DNA of 64,000 nt, from the NCBI RefSeq assembly GCF_900177815.1, contig NZ_FXAZ01000003.1, positions 124,001-188,000 on the forward strand, in the 5' to 3' direction. The stretch comes from Paenibacillus aquistagni (lineage in GTDB: Bacteria > Bacillota > Bacilli > Paenibacillales > Paenibacillaceae). This document shows, piece after piece, positions 35,931 through 44,542 of this stretch. The notes under the pieces were generated by a model. The model did not search any database and was not told the DNA's origin. It saw only the letters and a program-made list of their open reading frames with translations. Position 1 is the stretch's first letter. The number at the start of each line of letters is the position of its first letter. Both the position numbers and the translations under genes were made by a program.

Positions 35931-36860
35931 TTGTCTTCATTACAAGCGAACACAGGCATCAAGAGTAGAGAGAGAAAGCGGCTCTTAATCGGACTCTTGT
36001 TTATCAGCCCTTGGATATTTGGCTTTCTCGTATTTCAGCTGTACCCCATCATCATGTCTCTCTATTACAGCTTCACGGAATATAACTTGTTCAATGCCCC
36101 AGAATGGGTAGGGCTGTCCAATTATATGGAGATGACGAAGGACGCCAAGATGTATCAATCGCTTTATAATACGATTTTCATTACGATATTTGGCTTCTTT
36201 CCTCAGCTCATATATGCACTCGGTATTGCACTCTTGCTTAATCAGAGTGTTAAGGGCCTTTCCATTTACCGCACCATATACTTTTTACCGACGCTTGTAC
36301 CGGCAGTAGCCAGCTCCTTGCTGTGGATGTGGCTGCTCAATGCACAGTATGGCCTCATTAACCAGGCGCTTGGCGCAATCGGGCTGCCTGAGCCGAATTG
36401 GCTTCTAGACGCCAATTGGACGAAGCCATCGCTGATCTTCATGGGCTTCTGGGGAACCGGAACGACGACGATTATGTATTTGGCTGCGCTGCAGGAGGTA
36501 CCGAAGATGTATTATGAGGCTGCCTCCATTGATGGTGCAAGCAGATGGCGCAAGTTCTGGCATATTACGCTGCCAGCCATCTCGCCAATGACCTTTTTCC
36601 TGATCATAATGGGCCTGATTGGGTCCTTTCAATATTTCTCGCAAGGGTATGTATTCGCTGATTCCAGCGGCCAGGCGATCGGCGGTCCAAGCAACTCCAT
36701 TCTGTTCTACGCGATCTATCTGTTCCAGAATGCATTTGTCTTCTTGAAGATGGGCTATGCTTCAGCAATGGCATGGCTGCTGTTCGTCGTTGTGTTGATT
36801 CTCACACTCGTTGTATTCCGCAGCTCTGGCAAATGGGTGTTCTACGGGGGGGATAAATAA
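35931..36860 (+). CDS. Sugar ABC transporter permease (MalF-like)
   Basis: A 309-residue CUT1 permease with about six membrane helices. LLFISPWIFGFLVFQLYPIIMSLYYSFTEYNLF is the standard start, and EVPKMYYEAASIDGASRWRKFWHITLPAISPM is the EAA loop that contacts the ATPase. The TTG at 35931 follows GAGAAGG closely. Its stop overlaps the next permease start by one base, so the pair is translationally coupled. It forms the heterodimeric channel for the binding protein encoded upstream. Confidence 0.93.
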   Translation: MSSLQANTGIKSRERKRLLIGLLFISPWIFGFLVFQLYPIIMSLYYSFTEYNLFNAPEWVGLSNYMEMTKDAKMYQSLYNTIFITIFGFFPQLIYALGIALLLNQSVKGLSIYRTIYFLPTLVPAVASSLLWMWLLNAQYGLINQALGAIGLPEPNWLLDANWTKPSLIFMGFWGTGTTTIMYLAALQEVPKMYYEAASIDGASRWRKFWHITLPAISPMTFFLIIMGLIGSFQYFSQGYVFADSSGQAIGGPSNSILFYAIYLFQNAFVFLKMGYASAMAWLLFVVVLILTLVVFRSSGKWVFYGGDK

Positions 36861-37693
36861 TGGACCAGCGCTCCTTAGGCAAAAGAATTGCCCCGCACCT
36901 TATCCTGATCCTGTTTGGACTAATGTTCCTGGCTCCATTTGCCTGGCTGCTGTTAACGACATTCAAGTCGGAGGAAGAGATCTTTGTCATTCCCGTGCAG
37001 TGGTTCCCTTCAGAGCTGATATGGGATAACTACTTGAATGCAGTCAGCATGATTCCGTTTGTCCAATACACAATGAACACGGTTATTATTGCCCTGCTCA
37101 GTGTAGCTGGTGTCGTGGTTATATCGCCACTGGTTGCTTATGGCTTCTCAAGAATTGACTTCAAGGGCCGTAACGTCTTGTTCATCTTCATGCTCAGCAC
37201 CTTGATGCTGCCGATGCAGGTTACGATGATTCCACTCTATGTGATGTTCAACAACCTAGGCATGCTGGATTCTTATTGGCCGCTCGTGCTGAGTGCATGG
37301 TTTGGCACAGGGATTGCCTACAACGTATTTATGATTCGCCAGTTTTTCAATGGCATTCCCTATGAGCTTACTGAATCAGCGCGCATCGATGGAGCATCCG
37401 AATTCCGCATTTATTCTCAGATTGTTCTGCCGCTCGCCAAGCCGGCACTGCTAACGATCGGCTTGTTTACCTTCTTGAACGCTTGGAGCGACTTCCAAGG
37501 ACCGCTCATTTACTTGAACAATCAGGATAGCTGGACGCTGTCGATCGGGCTGAAGCAGTTTATTCGTGAGAACAGCGTCGCTTGGGGACCTTTGATGGCT
37601 GCTGCGACTTTGTTCACTGTACCGATCATCCTGATGTATTTCTTCGTACAGAAGAAATTTATTGAAGGGATTTCGATCACAGGAATGAAATAA
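36860..37693 (+). CDS. Sugar ABC transporter permease (MalG-like)
   Basis: A 277-residue CUT1 permease with six membrane helices. The N-terminal LILFGLMFLAPFAWLLLTTFKSEEEIF, the AYGFSRIDFKGRNVLFIFMLSTLMLPMQVTMIPLYVMF helices and the EAA loop YELTESARIDGASEFRIYSQIVLPLAKPA are characteristic. It starts within the stop codon region of the partner permease. Together they move the sugar captured by the lipoprotein. An ATPase must come from another locus. Confidence 0.93.
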   Translation: MDQRSLGKRIAPHLILILFGLMFLAPFAWLLLTTFKSEEEIFVIPVQWFPSELIWDNYLNAVSMIPFVQYTMNTVIIALLSVAGVVVISPLVAYGFSRIDFKGRNVLFIFMLSTLMLPMQVTMIPLYVMFNNLGMLDSYWPLVLSAWFGTGIAYNVFMIRQFFNGIPYELTESARIDGASEFRIYSQIVLPLAKPALLTIGLFTFLNAWSDFQGPLIYLNNQDSWTLSIGLKQFIRENSVAWGPLMAAATLFTVPIILMYFFVQKKFIEGISITGMK

Positions 37694-37731
37694 CACTCTG
37701 ATTGCCAAAAAGAAAGAAGATAGGAGTATTC

Positions 37732-38418
37732 ATGATGAGACAGATGATTACAAGGAGAGGGCTGGTTGTTTCTTGTCAGGCCTATCAAGGCGAGCCGCTG
37801 TTTGGAGCAGACCATATGGCAGAAATGGCCTTAGCCGCTGAGCTCGGCGGAGCGATCGGCATACGGGCCAACGGGACAGCGGATATCGCTGCGATAAAAC
37901 AAAAAGTGGATATTCCTGTGATTGGGCTTGTGAAGCAGCAGATTGGAAATGGTCCAGTCTACATTACCCCGACTCTGCAAACCGCCATAGCGGCTTATGA
38001 AGCTGGGGCGGATATCGTGGCCATTGACGGTACGGGGCGTGAGCGCCCAGATGGCAAGACGCTGCAGGAGGTCGTAGAGGCTCTGCATCATCGCAATATT
38101 GCGGTAATGGCAGACATTTCTACCGTAGAAGAGGGCTTGTATGCTGCTCAGCTTGGGGTTCAGTATATCTCAACAACGCTGTCAGGCTATACTCCTTACA
38201 GCCCGCAGTGTGTGGAGCCTGATATTGAGCTGGTCCGCAAGCTTGCTCAGAAGACCGCTATTCCCGTTGTTGCGGAAGGAAGATTCCGCAGATCTATGGA
38301 TATGGTTGAGGCGCTTGAGGCGGGGGCGCAATTTGTCGTGGTAGGCAGCGCAATAACAAGGCCGCAGTTCCTGACGGAGCATTATTGGAAGGCCATGCAG
38401 GATACCGTGAAGCTCTAA
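37732..38418 (+). CDS. nanE: N-acetylmannosamine-6-phosphate 2-epimerase
   Basis: A 228-residue TIM-barrel enzyme converting ManNAc-6-phosphate to GlcNAc-6-phosphate. Family features: GLVVSCQAYQGEPLFG at the N-terminus, GAIGIRANGTADIAAIK, PVIGLVKQ, ITPTLQTAIAAYEAGADIVAIDGTGRERPDG, VMADISTVEEGLYAAQLGVQYISTTLSGYT (catalytic Lys region precedes), and PVVAEGRFRRSMDMVEALEAGAQFVVVGSAITRP for phosphate binding. ATG 37732 has TAGGAG seven bases upstream. With the ROK kinase it completes the route from ManNAc to GlcNAc-6-phosphate; the sialate lyase NanA is not in the window. Confidence 0.95.
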   Translation: MMRQMITRRGLVVSCQAYQGEPLFGADHMAEMALAAELGGAIGIRANGTADIAAIKQKVDIPVIGLVKQQIGNGPVYITPTLQTAIAAYEAGADIVAIDGTGRERPDGKTLQEVVEALHHRNIAVMADISTVEEGLYAAQLGVQYISTTLSGYTPYSPQCVEPDIELVRKLAQKTAIPVVAEGRFRRSMDMVEALEAGAQFVVVGSAITRPQFLTEHYWKAMQDTVKL

Positions 38419-38454
38419 TTCTTTACTACCTATTTTTCTATGCAGGTATACAGC

Positions 38455-38546
38455 AAGTCACAATCCTTTTGCAAAGGGGGTGAGAGCCCTTCATTCTGAC
38501 CCGGTGTTAACCGAGACTTACCATCTTTCATGGAACGAAAAAGATG
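38455..38546 (+). promoter_or_regulatory. Structured leader RNA before the DUF4855 gene (unclassified)
   Basis: Between nanE and the DUF4855 gene the sequence can fold into a three-way junction: P1 AAGTC (38455-38459)/GACTT (38515-38519), P2 AAGGG (38474-38478)/CCCTT (38487-38491) with loop GGTGAGAG, P3 CGGT (38502-38505)/ACCG (38510-38513) with loop GTTA. A separate hairpin CATCTTT (38522)/AAAGATG (38540) follows, and the ribosome site is 30 bases further. It resembles a riboswitch in layout. I could not match it to a known class; the stems are short, so it may also be chance. Confidence 0.4.
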
Positions 38547-38587
38547 ATAGGAGTCGCTTTTAATGGAGTGAATAAAGGAGGAATATG

Positions 38588-40531
38588 ATGTTGTTGTCGA
38601 TGAAAAAATGGGTACCATTCGTGTTAGCTGCGCTATTAATGGTCTCGCTCCTGCCTGCTGTGAAGGCAGAAGGAGCATCTGCATCCGCAAGTTCCACTAA
38701 CTACTATAACCTTGCTCCCCAGTCCACTTATACGTGGTCTGAGGCGCCGGAGAGCGCGTATCCTGATCCAGGAAACAAGCTTACAGACGGTGTAATTGGG
38801 AGTACCTTTGTATTAGATCCGGCGTGGGTAGGACATATTCGCAAGCAGGCGCGCGAGATTGAATTTGATCTTGGCGCATCCAAGTCCATTGCAAGCATCA
38901 AGGTGCATTTTCTTCAGGATTGGCCGTCTTCCGCAATTTTATTTCCTTTGACGGTATCGATGTATGTGTCAGATGACAAGGAGCATTGGGCACTGCTCTC
39001 ACATAAAGCAACGGAAAAGCTGTGGGTGGATGGCCCGCCTGTTGACCAATATTATACGTGGGATGGGAGTGAGGATGGCATTGCTGCCAGCTCGACGGGA
39101 GCTGAGATAGCCTATGCCCGCTATGTCAAGGTGGTGTTTACCATGCATACCCGTGCATGGAGCTTCATTGATGAAGTAGAGATTATGGGGGCTGACGGCA
39201 AGCTTGCTGGAGCACAGACTATCCCGCCTTCCCCTTACGATTATCAAGTGACCGGTGCGGATACGGCGGGAATCAACAATCTGACTTTGCTGTATAACGG
39301 CCATTACAGCAACGGGGATGGAGATTGGACGAAAGAGACCATTATGCCTCATATCAGCTATGTGGATAATCAAGGCGAGCCGCTCGATTGGATGTTTGAC
39401 GGTGTGCTGTATCTCGGCCTTTTTTCGCCCAATGGTAAGTCCTTTGACGGCTCGGCTACGGTTCAGGAATGGAATTGGTATCTGAATAAGACCTTTGCTG
39501 CACAGGGAGATATGCATCAATTGAATGAAGCGGCAAAAGAAGTCGGCCAGAAGCTAGGCGACCCGAATCATAAAGTGAAGGTGGTCGTGATGATTCCAGA
39601 TCCGGGCGAATACTTAACGGACTTTGGCGATGTGGACGGCGATGGTCAGTCTGAGAACTTCAATGCCGGTCAGGTCGGCATGGAGCAGGCGATGATCAAC
39701 CGCAAGAAAGGAGTTAGCTGGTGGATTGATCAAGTGGAAGCGCGCTGGGCGCAAGCGACCTATTCCAATCTGGAGCTGTCAGGCCTGTATTGGCTGTCTG
39801 AACAGGTGAGCACAAGCAGCATCGGCCCTGAGATGCTGGAATCGGTCAGCGGCATGGTCCATGCAAAGAACATGAAGCTGTTCTGGATTCCTCACTTCTT
39901 GGCCTATAAGAGCTACATGTGGCAGGATGTCGGCATCGACGCTGCCGCCTTCCAGCCGAATTATTTCTTCGAAGAGATGAGCGGTGATCGTATCGAGGAT
40001 GCTGCGAAGACAGCAAAACGCTACAATATGGGCGTCGAAATCGAATTCGACAGCCGACTGCTGACTGAACCGGACATCTTCCGCCAGCGCTATATTGAAT
40101 ATTTGGATGGCGGCGTGAAGTACGGGTATATGGGAAGCCCATTCAAGGCGTATTATCAGGGCAGCGGACCTGTGCTGAGAACAGCCGCTCTTAGTCAGGA
40201 CCCTGATACCCGAATTCTGTATGACTGGCTCTATCAGTTTGTGAAAGGGACGTATGTGCTCAATTCCGGCAGCTCCGCTGCGCTCAAACAAAGTGTGGAG
40301 CGATTCGAAGCCGCAGGCGAGTTCAAGAATCATGGCGCGGCTCGCTCGCTAACGGCGAAGCTCGATTCAGTGATTCGCTCTGAGCAGAAGCAGCAGACCA
40401 ATCAGGCGGTCGAGCACATGAATGATTTTGTCGAGCATCTTCACAGTAAGCAGAAGAGTGGACATATCTCGGGAAAAGCCTACCAGCAGCTGTTCAATAC
40501 GGCTCAATGCTGGCTGTCCAACCATCAATAG
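38588..40531 (+). CDS. Secreted DUF4855 protein with N-terminal discoidin-like domain
   Basis: A 647-residue extracellular protein. A cleavable signal peptide (MKKWVPFVLAALLMVSLLPAVKAEGA) starts it. Residues about 35-200 look like an F5/8 type C (discoidin) carbohydrate-binding domain: LTDGVIGS, IEFDLGASKSIASIKVHFLQDW, YARYVKVVFTM and FIDEVEIMG. Residues 215-590 are DUF4855, with ELSGLYWLSEQVSTSS, MKLFWIPHFLAY and GVEIEFDSRLL, a pattern like strands of a TIM-barrel glycosidase with acidic residues at strand ends. A helical tail follows. It lies downstream of the ManNAc genes, so release of a ManNAc-containing saccharide is my inference. ATG 38588 is six bases after GGAGG. Confidence 0.85.
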   Translation: MLLSMKKWVPFVLAALLMVSLLPAVKAEGASASASSTNYYNLAPQSTYTWSEAPESAYPDPGNKLTDGVIGSTFVLDPAWVGHIRKQAREIEFDLGASKSIASIKVHFLQDWPSSAILFPLTVSMYVSDDKEHWALLSHKATEKLWVDGPPVDQYYTWDGSEDGIAASSTGAEIAYARYVKVVFTMHTRAWSFIDEVEIMGADGKLAGAQTIPPSPYDYQVTGADTAGINNLTLLYNGHYSNGDGDWTKETIMPHISYVDNQGEPLDWMFDGVLYLGLFSPNGKSFDGSATVQEWNWYLNKTFAAQGDMHQLNEAAKEVGQKLGDPNHKVKVVVMIPDPGEYLTDFGDVDGDGQSENFNAGQVGMEQAMINRKKGVSWWIDQVEARWAQATYSNLELSGLYWLSEQVSTSSIGPEMLESVSGMVHAKNMKLFWIPHFLAYKSYMWQDVGIDAAAFQPNYFFEEMSGDRIEDAAKTAKRYNMGVEIEFDSRLLTEPDIFRQRYIEYLDGGVKYGYMGSPFKAYYQGSGPVLRTAALSQDPDTRILYDWLYQFVKGTYVLNSGSSAALKQSVERFEAAGEFKNHGAARSLTAKLDSVIRSEQKQQTNQAVEHMNDFVEHLHSKQKSGHISGKAYQQLFNTAQCWLSNHQ

Positions 40532-40541
40532 TCACTTTTTG

Positions 40542-40573
40542 CAAGCTATCTCTCCATCGAGGGATAGCTTGTT
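40542..40573 (+). terminator. Terminator after the DUF4855 gene
   Basis: Stem CAAGCTATCTCTC / GAGGGATAGCTTG with a short loop, followed by TTTCG. It ends the amino-sugar operon. Confidence 0.8.
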
Positions 40574-40784
40574 TCGTCTTTATAATCTCTTATTATATGG
40601 GGGAACAATGCCTTGACACATACAGCTCTGATTCCAGATCTGTTGCTGCTAATAATGCTGGAATAAGATCACTTGCTTCAATTGCTGCAATTAGATCTCT
40701 TCATAAGATAAGATCAAGTTGTCCGTGTATAATAAGTAGTAAACATTAGAGCGCTTAAAGCACTGCCGCTTGAGGGAGGCCGGC

Positions 40785-41936
40785 ATGAAGGGTTTAACGA
40801 AGAAGATTGCAATGGAGATCGTGCGCCGCACGATGCAGGTGATTGGATATAACGTGAACGTCATGGACCAGTATGGCCGCATTATCGGTTCAGGGGACCC
40901 GAAGCGCGTGGGGCAATCTCATGAGGGGGCGCTGCTTGCCATTAAGCGCCGAGGACGCTTTGAGATTGATGAAGAGAGTGCGGCAAGGCTGCAGGGCGTG
41001 CTTCCCGGCACGAATCTCGTCATTGAATTTCAAGATGAGGTTGTGGGCGTTATTGGCATCACGGGAGACCCGAAGGAAGTGACGAAGTACGGTGAACTCG
41101 TCAAGATGACAGCCGAGATGTATCTTGAGCAGATGAAGCTGCTGGAGCAGGCGCAATGGGACAAGCGGATGAAGGAGAATTTCTTGTTGTCCGTCGTAAG
41201 CAGTGATGAATCACAAGCAGCGAGCTTGAGGCATCAGGCGCAGCAGATCGGCTTTAAGGTCGATTTGCCCCATGTGGCCTGCATCATGGAATTGGTCGAT
41301 CACAGCGAGGACGAGGCGATGACGACATTGAAGCGGGTAGCCGATCTGCTGGAGGGACGGCCTGCCATTTCGCTTATTGCCATTCGCAACTCGCAGCAGG
41401 TGGTGCTTATTAAGGAGAAGCTGCATGAGCGCATGCCCCATTCTGACATTTGCGAGGGCATCCATCAGATTAGACGATGGCTGGATACGAAGGAGATCTC
41501 CCCAATGCGCATTGCGGTAGGCCAATCCTTCACAGGCATCCAAGGCATGATGACATCCTTTCAATCGGCGGAGGATGCGATGCGAGCCGGTCGGGCGATA
41601 TATCCTGAGGAGCCGGTCTACTATGCCTCGGATATGCCGATGGAGACCTTTATGGCTCGAATGGACCCCAGCTGGATGACCGAGGAATTGATGCAGCGAT
41701 GGGAGCTGTTTGTTGAGGAAGATCGCAGCGGAGAGCTTCGCCAAACCTTGGAAGTGTATTATATGGAGAATGGCGAGCAGCGGCGCATTGCAGAGAAGCT
41801 TATGATCCATCGCAATACGCTCCGCTATCGTCTTCAGCGCATTACAGAGCTAACGGGCAAGGACCCAAGGCATTATCAGGAGCTGTTCCTGCTCATGAGT
41901 GCTCGCTGGCTGTACTTGTTGAATCAATCCCGCTGA
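40785..41936 (+). CDS. cdaR: CdaR-family carbohydrate diacid/glycerate regulator
   Basis: A 383-residue regulator. Residues 5-135 are the diacid-recognition domain (LTKKIAMEIVRRTMQVIGYNVNVMDQYGRIIGSGDPKRVGQSHEGALLAIKRR), the middle is the GGDEF-like regulator part, and the C-terminus a PucR-type HTH (GEQRRIAEKLMIHRNTLRYRLQRITELTGKDP). In relatives glycerate, glucarate or galactarate is the inducer and the targets include glycerate kinase and GntP permeases, which are encoded downstream. ATG 40785 follows GAGGGAGG with suitable spacing. It is a likely activator of the next genes. Confidence 0.93.
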   Translation: MKGLTKKIAMEIVRRTMQVIGYNVNVMDQYGRIIGSGDPKRVGQSHEGALLAIKRRGRFEIDEESAARLQGVLPGTNLVIEFQDEVVGVIGITGDPKEVTKYGELVKMTAEMYLEQMKLLEQAQWDKRMKENFLLSVVSSDESQAASLRHQAQQIGFKVDLPHVACIMELVDHSEDEAMTTLKRVADLLEGRPAISLIAIRNSQQVVLIKEKLHERMPHSDICEGIHQIRRWLDTKEISPMRIAVGQSFTGIQGMMTSFQSAEDAMRAGRAIYPEEPVYYASDMPMETFMARMDPSWMTEELMQRWELFVEEDRSGELRQTLEVYYMENGEQRRIAEKLMIHRNTLRYRLQRITELTGKDPRHYQELFLLMSARWLYLLNQSR

Positions 41937-41996
41937 TCCGATAACCCTTAGTTGAAGAATCGCGTGGACAGGAATTGCCTATTGGAGGAGGAGAAA

Positions 41997-42758
41997 ATGA
42001 TGAAGCATTCTTCGTGGATCGTGAATCCGAGCCCGCATCCGGAAGCTTCGGTGCGGCTCGTCTGTTTGCCTTATGCTGGTGGAAGTGCTGCCGTCTATCG
42101 GCCGTGGCTTCGCGCGTTCCCAAGTCAGGTAGAGGTGGTGGCCATCCAGCTGCCTGGTCGCGGAGGAAGGTTTAAGGAGTCGCTATATGATCAAGCCGAT
42201 GAACTGGTTAACGCTCTATTTAGAGACTGCCAGCACTATTTCGCAGAGAAGCCATTGATCTTATTTGGACACAGCATGGGAGCTATGCTTGCTTATGAGC
42301 TTGCGCTTAAGCTGGAGCAGTGCCTGCCTGGCATGCTGAGGCATCTTATTGTTTCGGCATTTCGCGGAGAACAGCGTCCGCCTTCGCCCAAGGTGCGTCA
42401 CCTCCTTTCAGATCTAGAGCTGAGGGAGGAGCTGAAGCATCTGAACGGAACCCCGCCGGAGCTTCTACATAACAAGGAGCTTATGGAGCTGTTTGTGCCT
42501 ATTATTCGGGCAGATATGAAGATGTGTGATACGTATCGCTTCGATGAGCGTGTGCTTCACACGGGAATAACGGCATTCGGTGGAGTACAGGACCCTGAAG
42601 TGAGCGAAGCTGAGCTAGAGGCATGGTCCAAGCGGACAGAGGGAGCATATGAGCTGAAGATGTATCCCGGCGATCATTTCTTTTTCCAGCAGGATGAACA
42701 ATCCTTTCTTCAGGAACTGAACCAGATTGTAGAGCGGCTTCACTTACATCGGGTGTAG
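41997..42758 (+). CDS. Type II thioesterase (SrfAD/GrsT-like alpha/beta hydrolase)
   Basis: A 253-residue alpha/beta hydrolase matching type II thioesterases that hydrolyse mis-primed acyl groups from carrier proteins. Seen: the N-terminal VRLVCLPYAGGSAAVYRPWLRAFPSQVEVVAIQLPGRGGRFKE, the nucleophile elbow LFGHSMGAMLAYELA (Ser), and the late GDHFFFQQ (His). ATG 41997 follows GGAGGAGG. No peptide or polyketide synthase gene is in the window; the gene sits between cdaR and the glycerate permease. It either serves a synthase elsewhere or a carrier-protein pathway unknown here. It could be part of the cdaR transcript. Confidence 0.88.
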   Translation: MMKHSSWIVNPSPHPEASVRLVCLPYAGGSAAVYRPWLRAFPSQVEVVAIQLPGRGGRFKESLYDQADELVNALFRDCQHYFAEKPLILFGHSMGAMLAYELALKLEQCLPGMLRHLIVSAFRGEQRPPSPKVRHLLSDLELREELKHLNGTPPELLHNKELMELFVPIIRADMKMCDTYRFDERVLHTGITAFGGVQDPEVSEAELEAWSKRTEGAYELKMYPGDHFFFQQDEQSFLQELNQIVERLHLHRV

Positions 42759-43135
42759 AAGATCAGGTATAGACTGAACCCCATCTGAACATAGAAATTC
42801 ATTCGCATAATAACCACTTCGATCACGTATTTCTTATCCTTAACATCTTAGCTGCGAAGCGTGGCGGCGCGCCATTTTCTCTTGAGAAGTTGCGCGTCCG
42901 TAAACTGCATGATGCCACTCGAAACATTCACTTCAATCTTTTTGTTGGCAACAGCCATCCGTTGTCATTTTAAGAACTGTTCATTTGCACAAAAAATGAC
43001 GAAAACAAAACCGAAATATTCATTTATTTGCCTAATGAAACGCTTACAAAACCAAGCTAAAGTATAGGTATGAGCTCATCCAACAATATCGTTGCTTGAA
43101 ATATACAAGAGAAAAAACTTGGGGAGGAATCGCTC
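42759..43135. other. Intergenic region before the GntP permease
   Basis: No gene is seen in this 377-base stretch. It carries the GGCGGCGCGCC stretch near 42862 and a cre-like word TGAAACGCTTACA near 43037, which is one base too short for a good CcpA site. The permease promoter presumably lies in the last 100 bases, but no convincing -35/-10 pair was found. Confidence 0.4.
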
Positions 43136-44404
43136 ATGACGGTTACTGTAAGCGTTTTAGGCGCACTGGCAGCATTGGTTGTGGCCATTGTTCTTATATT
43201 GAAAAAGGTGCCTCCGGCATATGGGATGATGATTGGGGCCCTCGTTGGGGGATTAGTTGGCGGTATCGGCATGGTCGATACGATTACGCTTATGATGGAT
43301 GGAGCCAAGGGCATGATTCCCGCGGTGCTCCGGATCTTGGCGGCAGGTGTGCTGGCAGGGGTATTAATTGAGTCCGGCGGTGCGAAAAAGATAGCCGAGA
43401 CGCTGGTGCAAAAGGTGGGCGAGACGCGGGCATTGCTGGCGCTGGCCTTTGCAACGATGGTGCTCACGGCGGTTGGTGTATTCATCGACGTTGCGGTCAT
43501 TACGGTGGCGCCGATCGCTTTGGCGATTGCTCAGCGCGCTCATCTGTCCAAGATGGCAATTCTGCTCGCTATGATTGGCGGCGGGAAGGCCGGTAATATT
43601 ATGTCGCCGAACCCGAACGCTATCTCAGCAGCAGATGCCTTCCACGTGCCATTGACGTCCATTATGGCGGCAGGCATAATTCCAGCAGTATTCGGCCTTA
43701 TCGTCACTTATTTGATAGCTAAGCGCTTGTCCCATAAGGGAAGCATGGTGGAGGCGTCCGAGGTGACAACCGATGAGAATGAGCAGCTGCCAAGCTTCTT
43801 CGCCGCTATTCTGGCTCCTGTCGTTGCGATTGTATTGTTGTCCCTTCGCCCGATTGCAGGCATTGTCATTGACCCTGTCATTGCGCTGCCTGTCGGCGGG
43901 ATCGTCGGAGCCATCGCGATGGGCCGGATCAAGCAGCTTAATCAGTTTGCCGTCTTTGGTTTAGGCAAGATGACGGGTGTAGCGGTCATGCTGATTGGTA
44001 CCGGAACTCTAGCAGGCATTATTGCCAACTCTCAGCTCAAAGATGTCATAATTAACGGGCTGACGGCATCTGGATTGCCAGCTTATCTGCTTGCACCGAT
44101 TAGCGGTGCCTTGATGTCCTTGGCTACGGCTTCTACGACAGCAGGTACGGCAGTTGCGAGCTCCGTATTCGGCACGACCATTATGGAGCTTGGTGTTGCT
44201 TCGCTTGGAGCGGCTGCTATGATTCATGCAGGGGCGACGGTATTTGACCATATGCCGCACGGCAGCTTCTTCCACGCGACAGGCGGCAGCGTCAATATGC
44301 AGATGAAAGAGCGCCTTCGTCTCATTCCTTATGAGACAGCTGTTGGTTTGGTGCTTGCCATTGTATCGACCTTGGTATTTGGCGTATTCGGCTGGTTCTT
44401 GTAA
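43136..44404 (+). CDS. GntP-family gluconate/glycerate permease
   Basis: A 422-residue proton symporter of the GntP family with about twelve membrane helices: the N-terminal LGALAALVVAIVLILKKVPPAYGMMIGALVGG, the VLAGVLIESGGAKKIAETLVQKVGETRALLALAFATMVLTAVGVFIDVAVITVAPIAL region, GGGKAGNIMSPNPNAI, and the conserved MIHAGATVFDHMPHGSFFHATGG near the end. It brings organic acids such as glycerate or gluconate into the cell. ATG 43136 follows GGGGAGG. A glycerate kinase gene follows, so glycerate is the probable substrate. Confidence 0.9.
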   Translation: MTVTVSVLGALAALVVAIVLILKKVPPAYGMMIGALVGGLVGGIGMVDTITLMMDGAKGMIPAVLRILAAGVLAGVLIESGGAKKIAETLVQKVGETRALLALAFATMVLTAVGVFIDVAVITVAPIALAIAQRAHLSKMAILLAMIGGGKAGNIMSPNPNAISAADAFHVPLTSIMAAGIIPAVFGLIVTYLIAKRLSHKGSMVEASEVTTDENEQLPSFFAAILAPVVAIVLLSLRPIAGIVIDPVIALPVGGIVGAIAMGRIKQLNQFAVFGLGKMTGVAVMLIGTGTLAGIIANSQLKDVIINGLTASGLPAYLLAPISGALMSLATASTTAGTAVASSVFGTTIMELGVASLGAAAMIHAGATVFDHMPHGSFFHATGGSVNMQMKERLRLIPYETAVGLVLAIVSTLVFGVFGWFL

Positions 44405-44542
44405 TGGTTCTCGATCATGGATTCGATTTGGTTTAGATAAAGATGGATACAAGACGGATACAAGATGGGCAGATCAGATGCTCTTCAATAGAGAAAAGCT
44501 AAGCGGGAGACAGGAGAAATTGAGGTTAAGGGAGTGGGGAGA

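Noticed and set aside
38470-38520. TPP riboswitch reading of the leader before the DUF4855 gene
   Set aside because: GGTGAGAG and CTGACCCGG resemble parts of the TPP consensus, but the CTGAGA loop and the ACCTGATC core are absent and the gene is unrelated to thiamine.
43036-43052. cre-like word TGAAACGCTTACA before the GntP permease
   Set aside because: It is one base short between the half-sites compared with the 14-base CcpA core, so I do not call it a catabolite response element.
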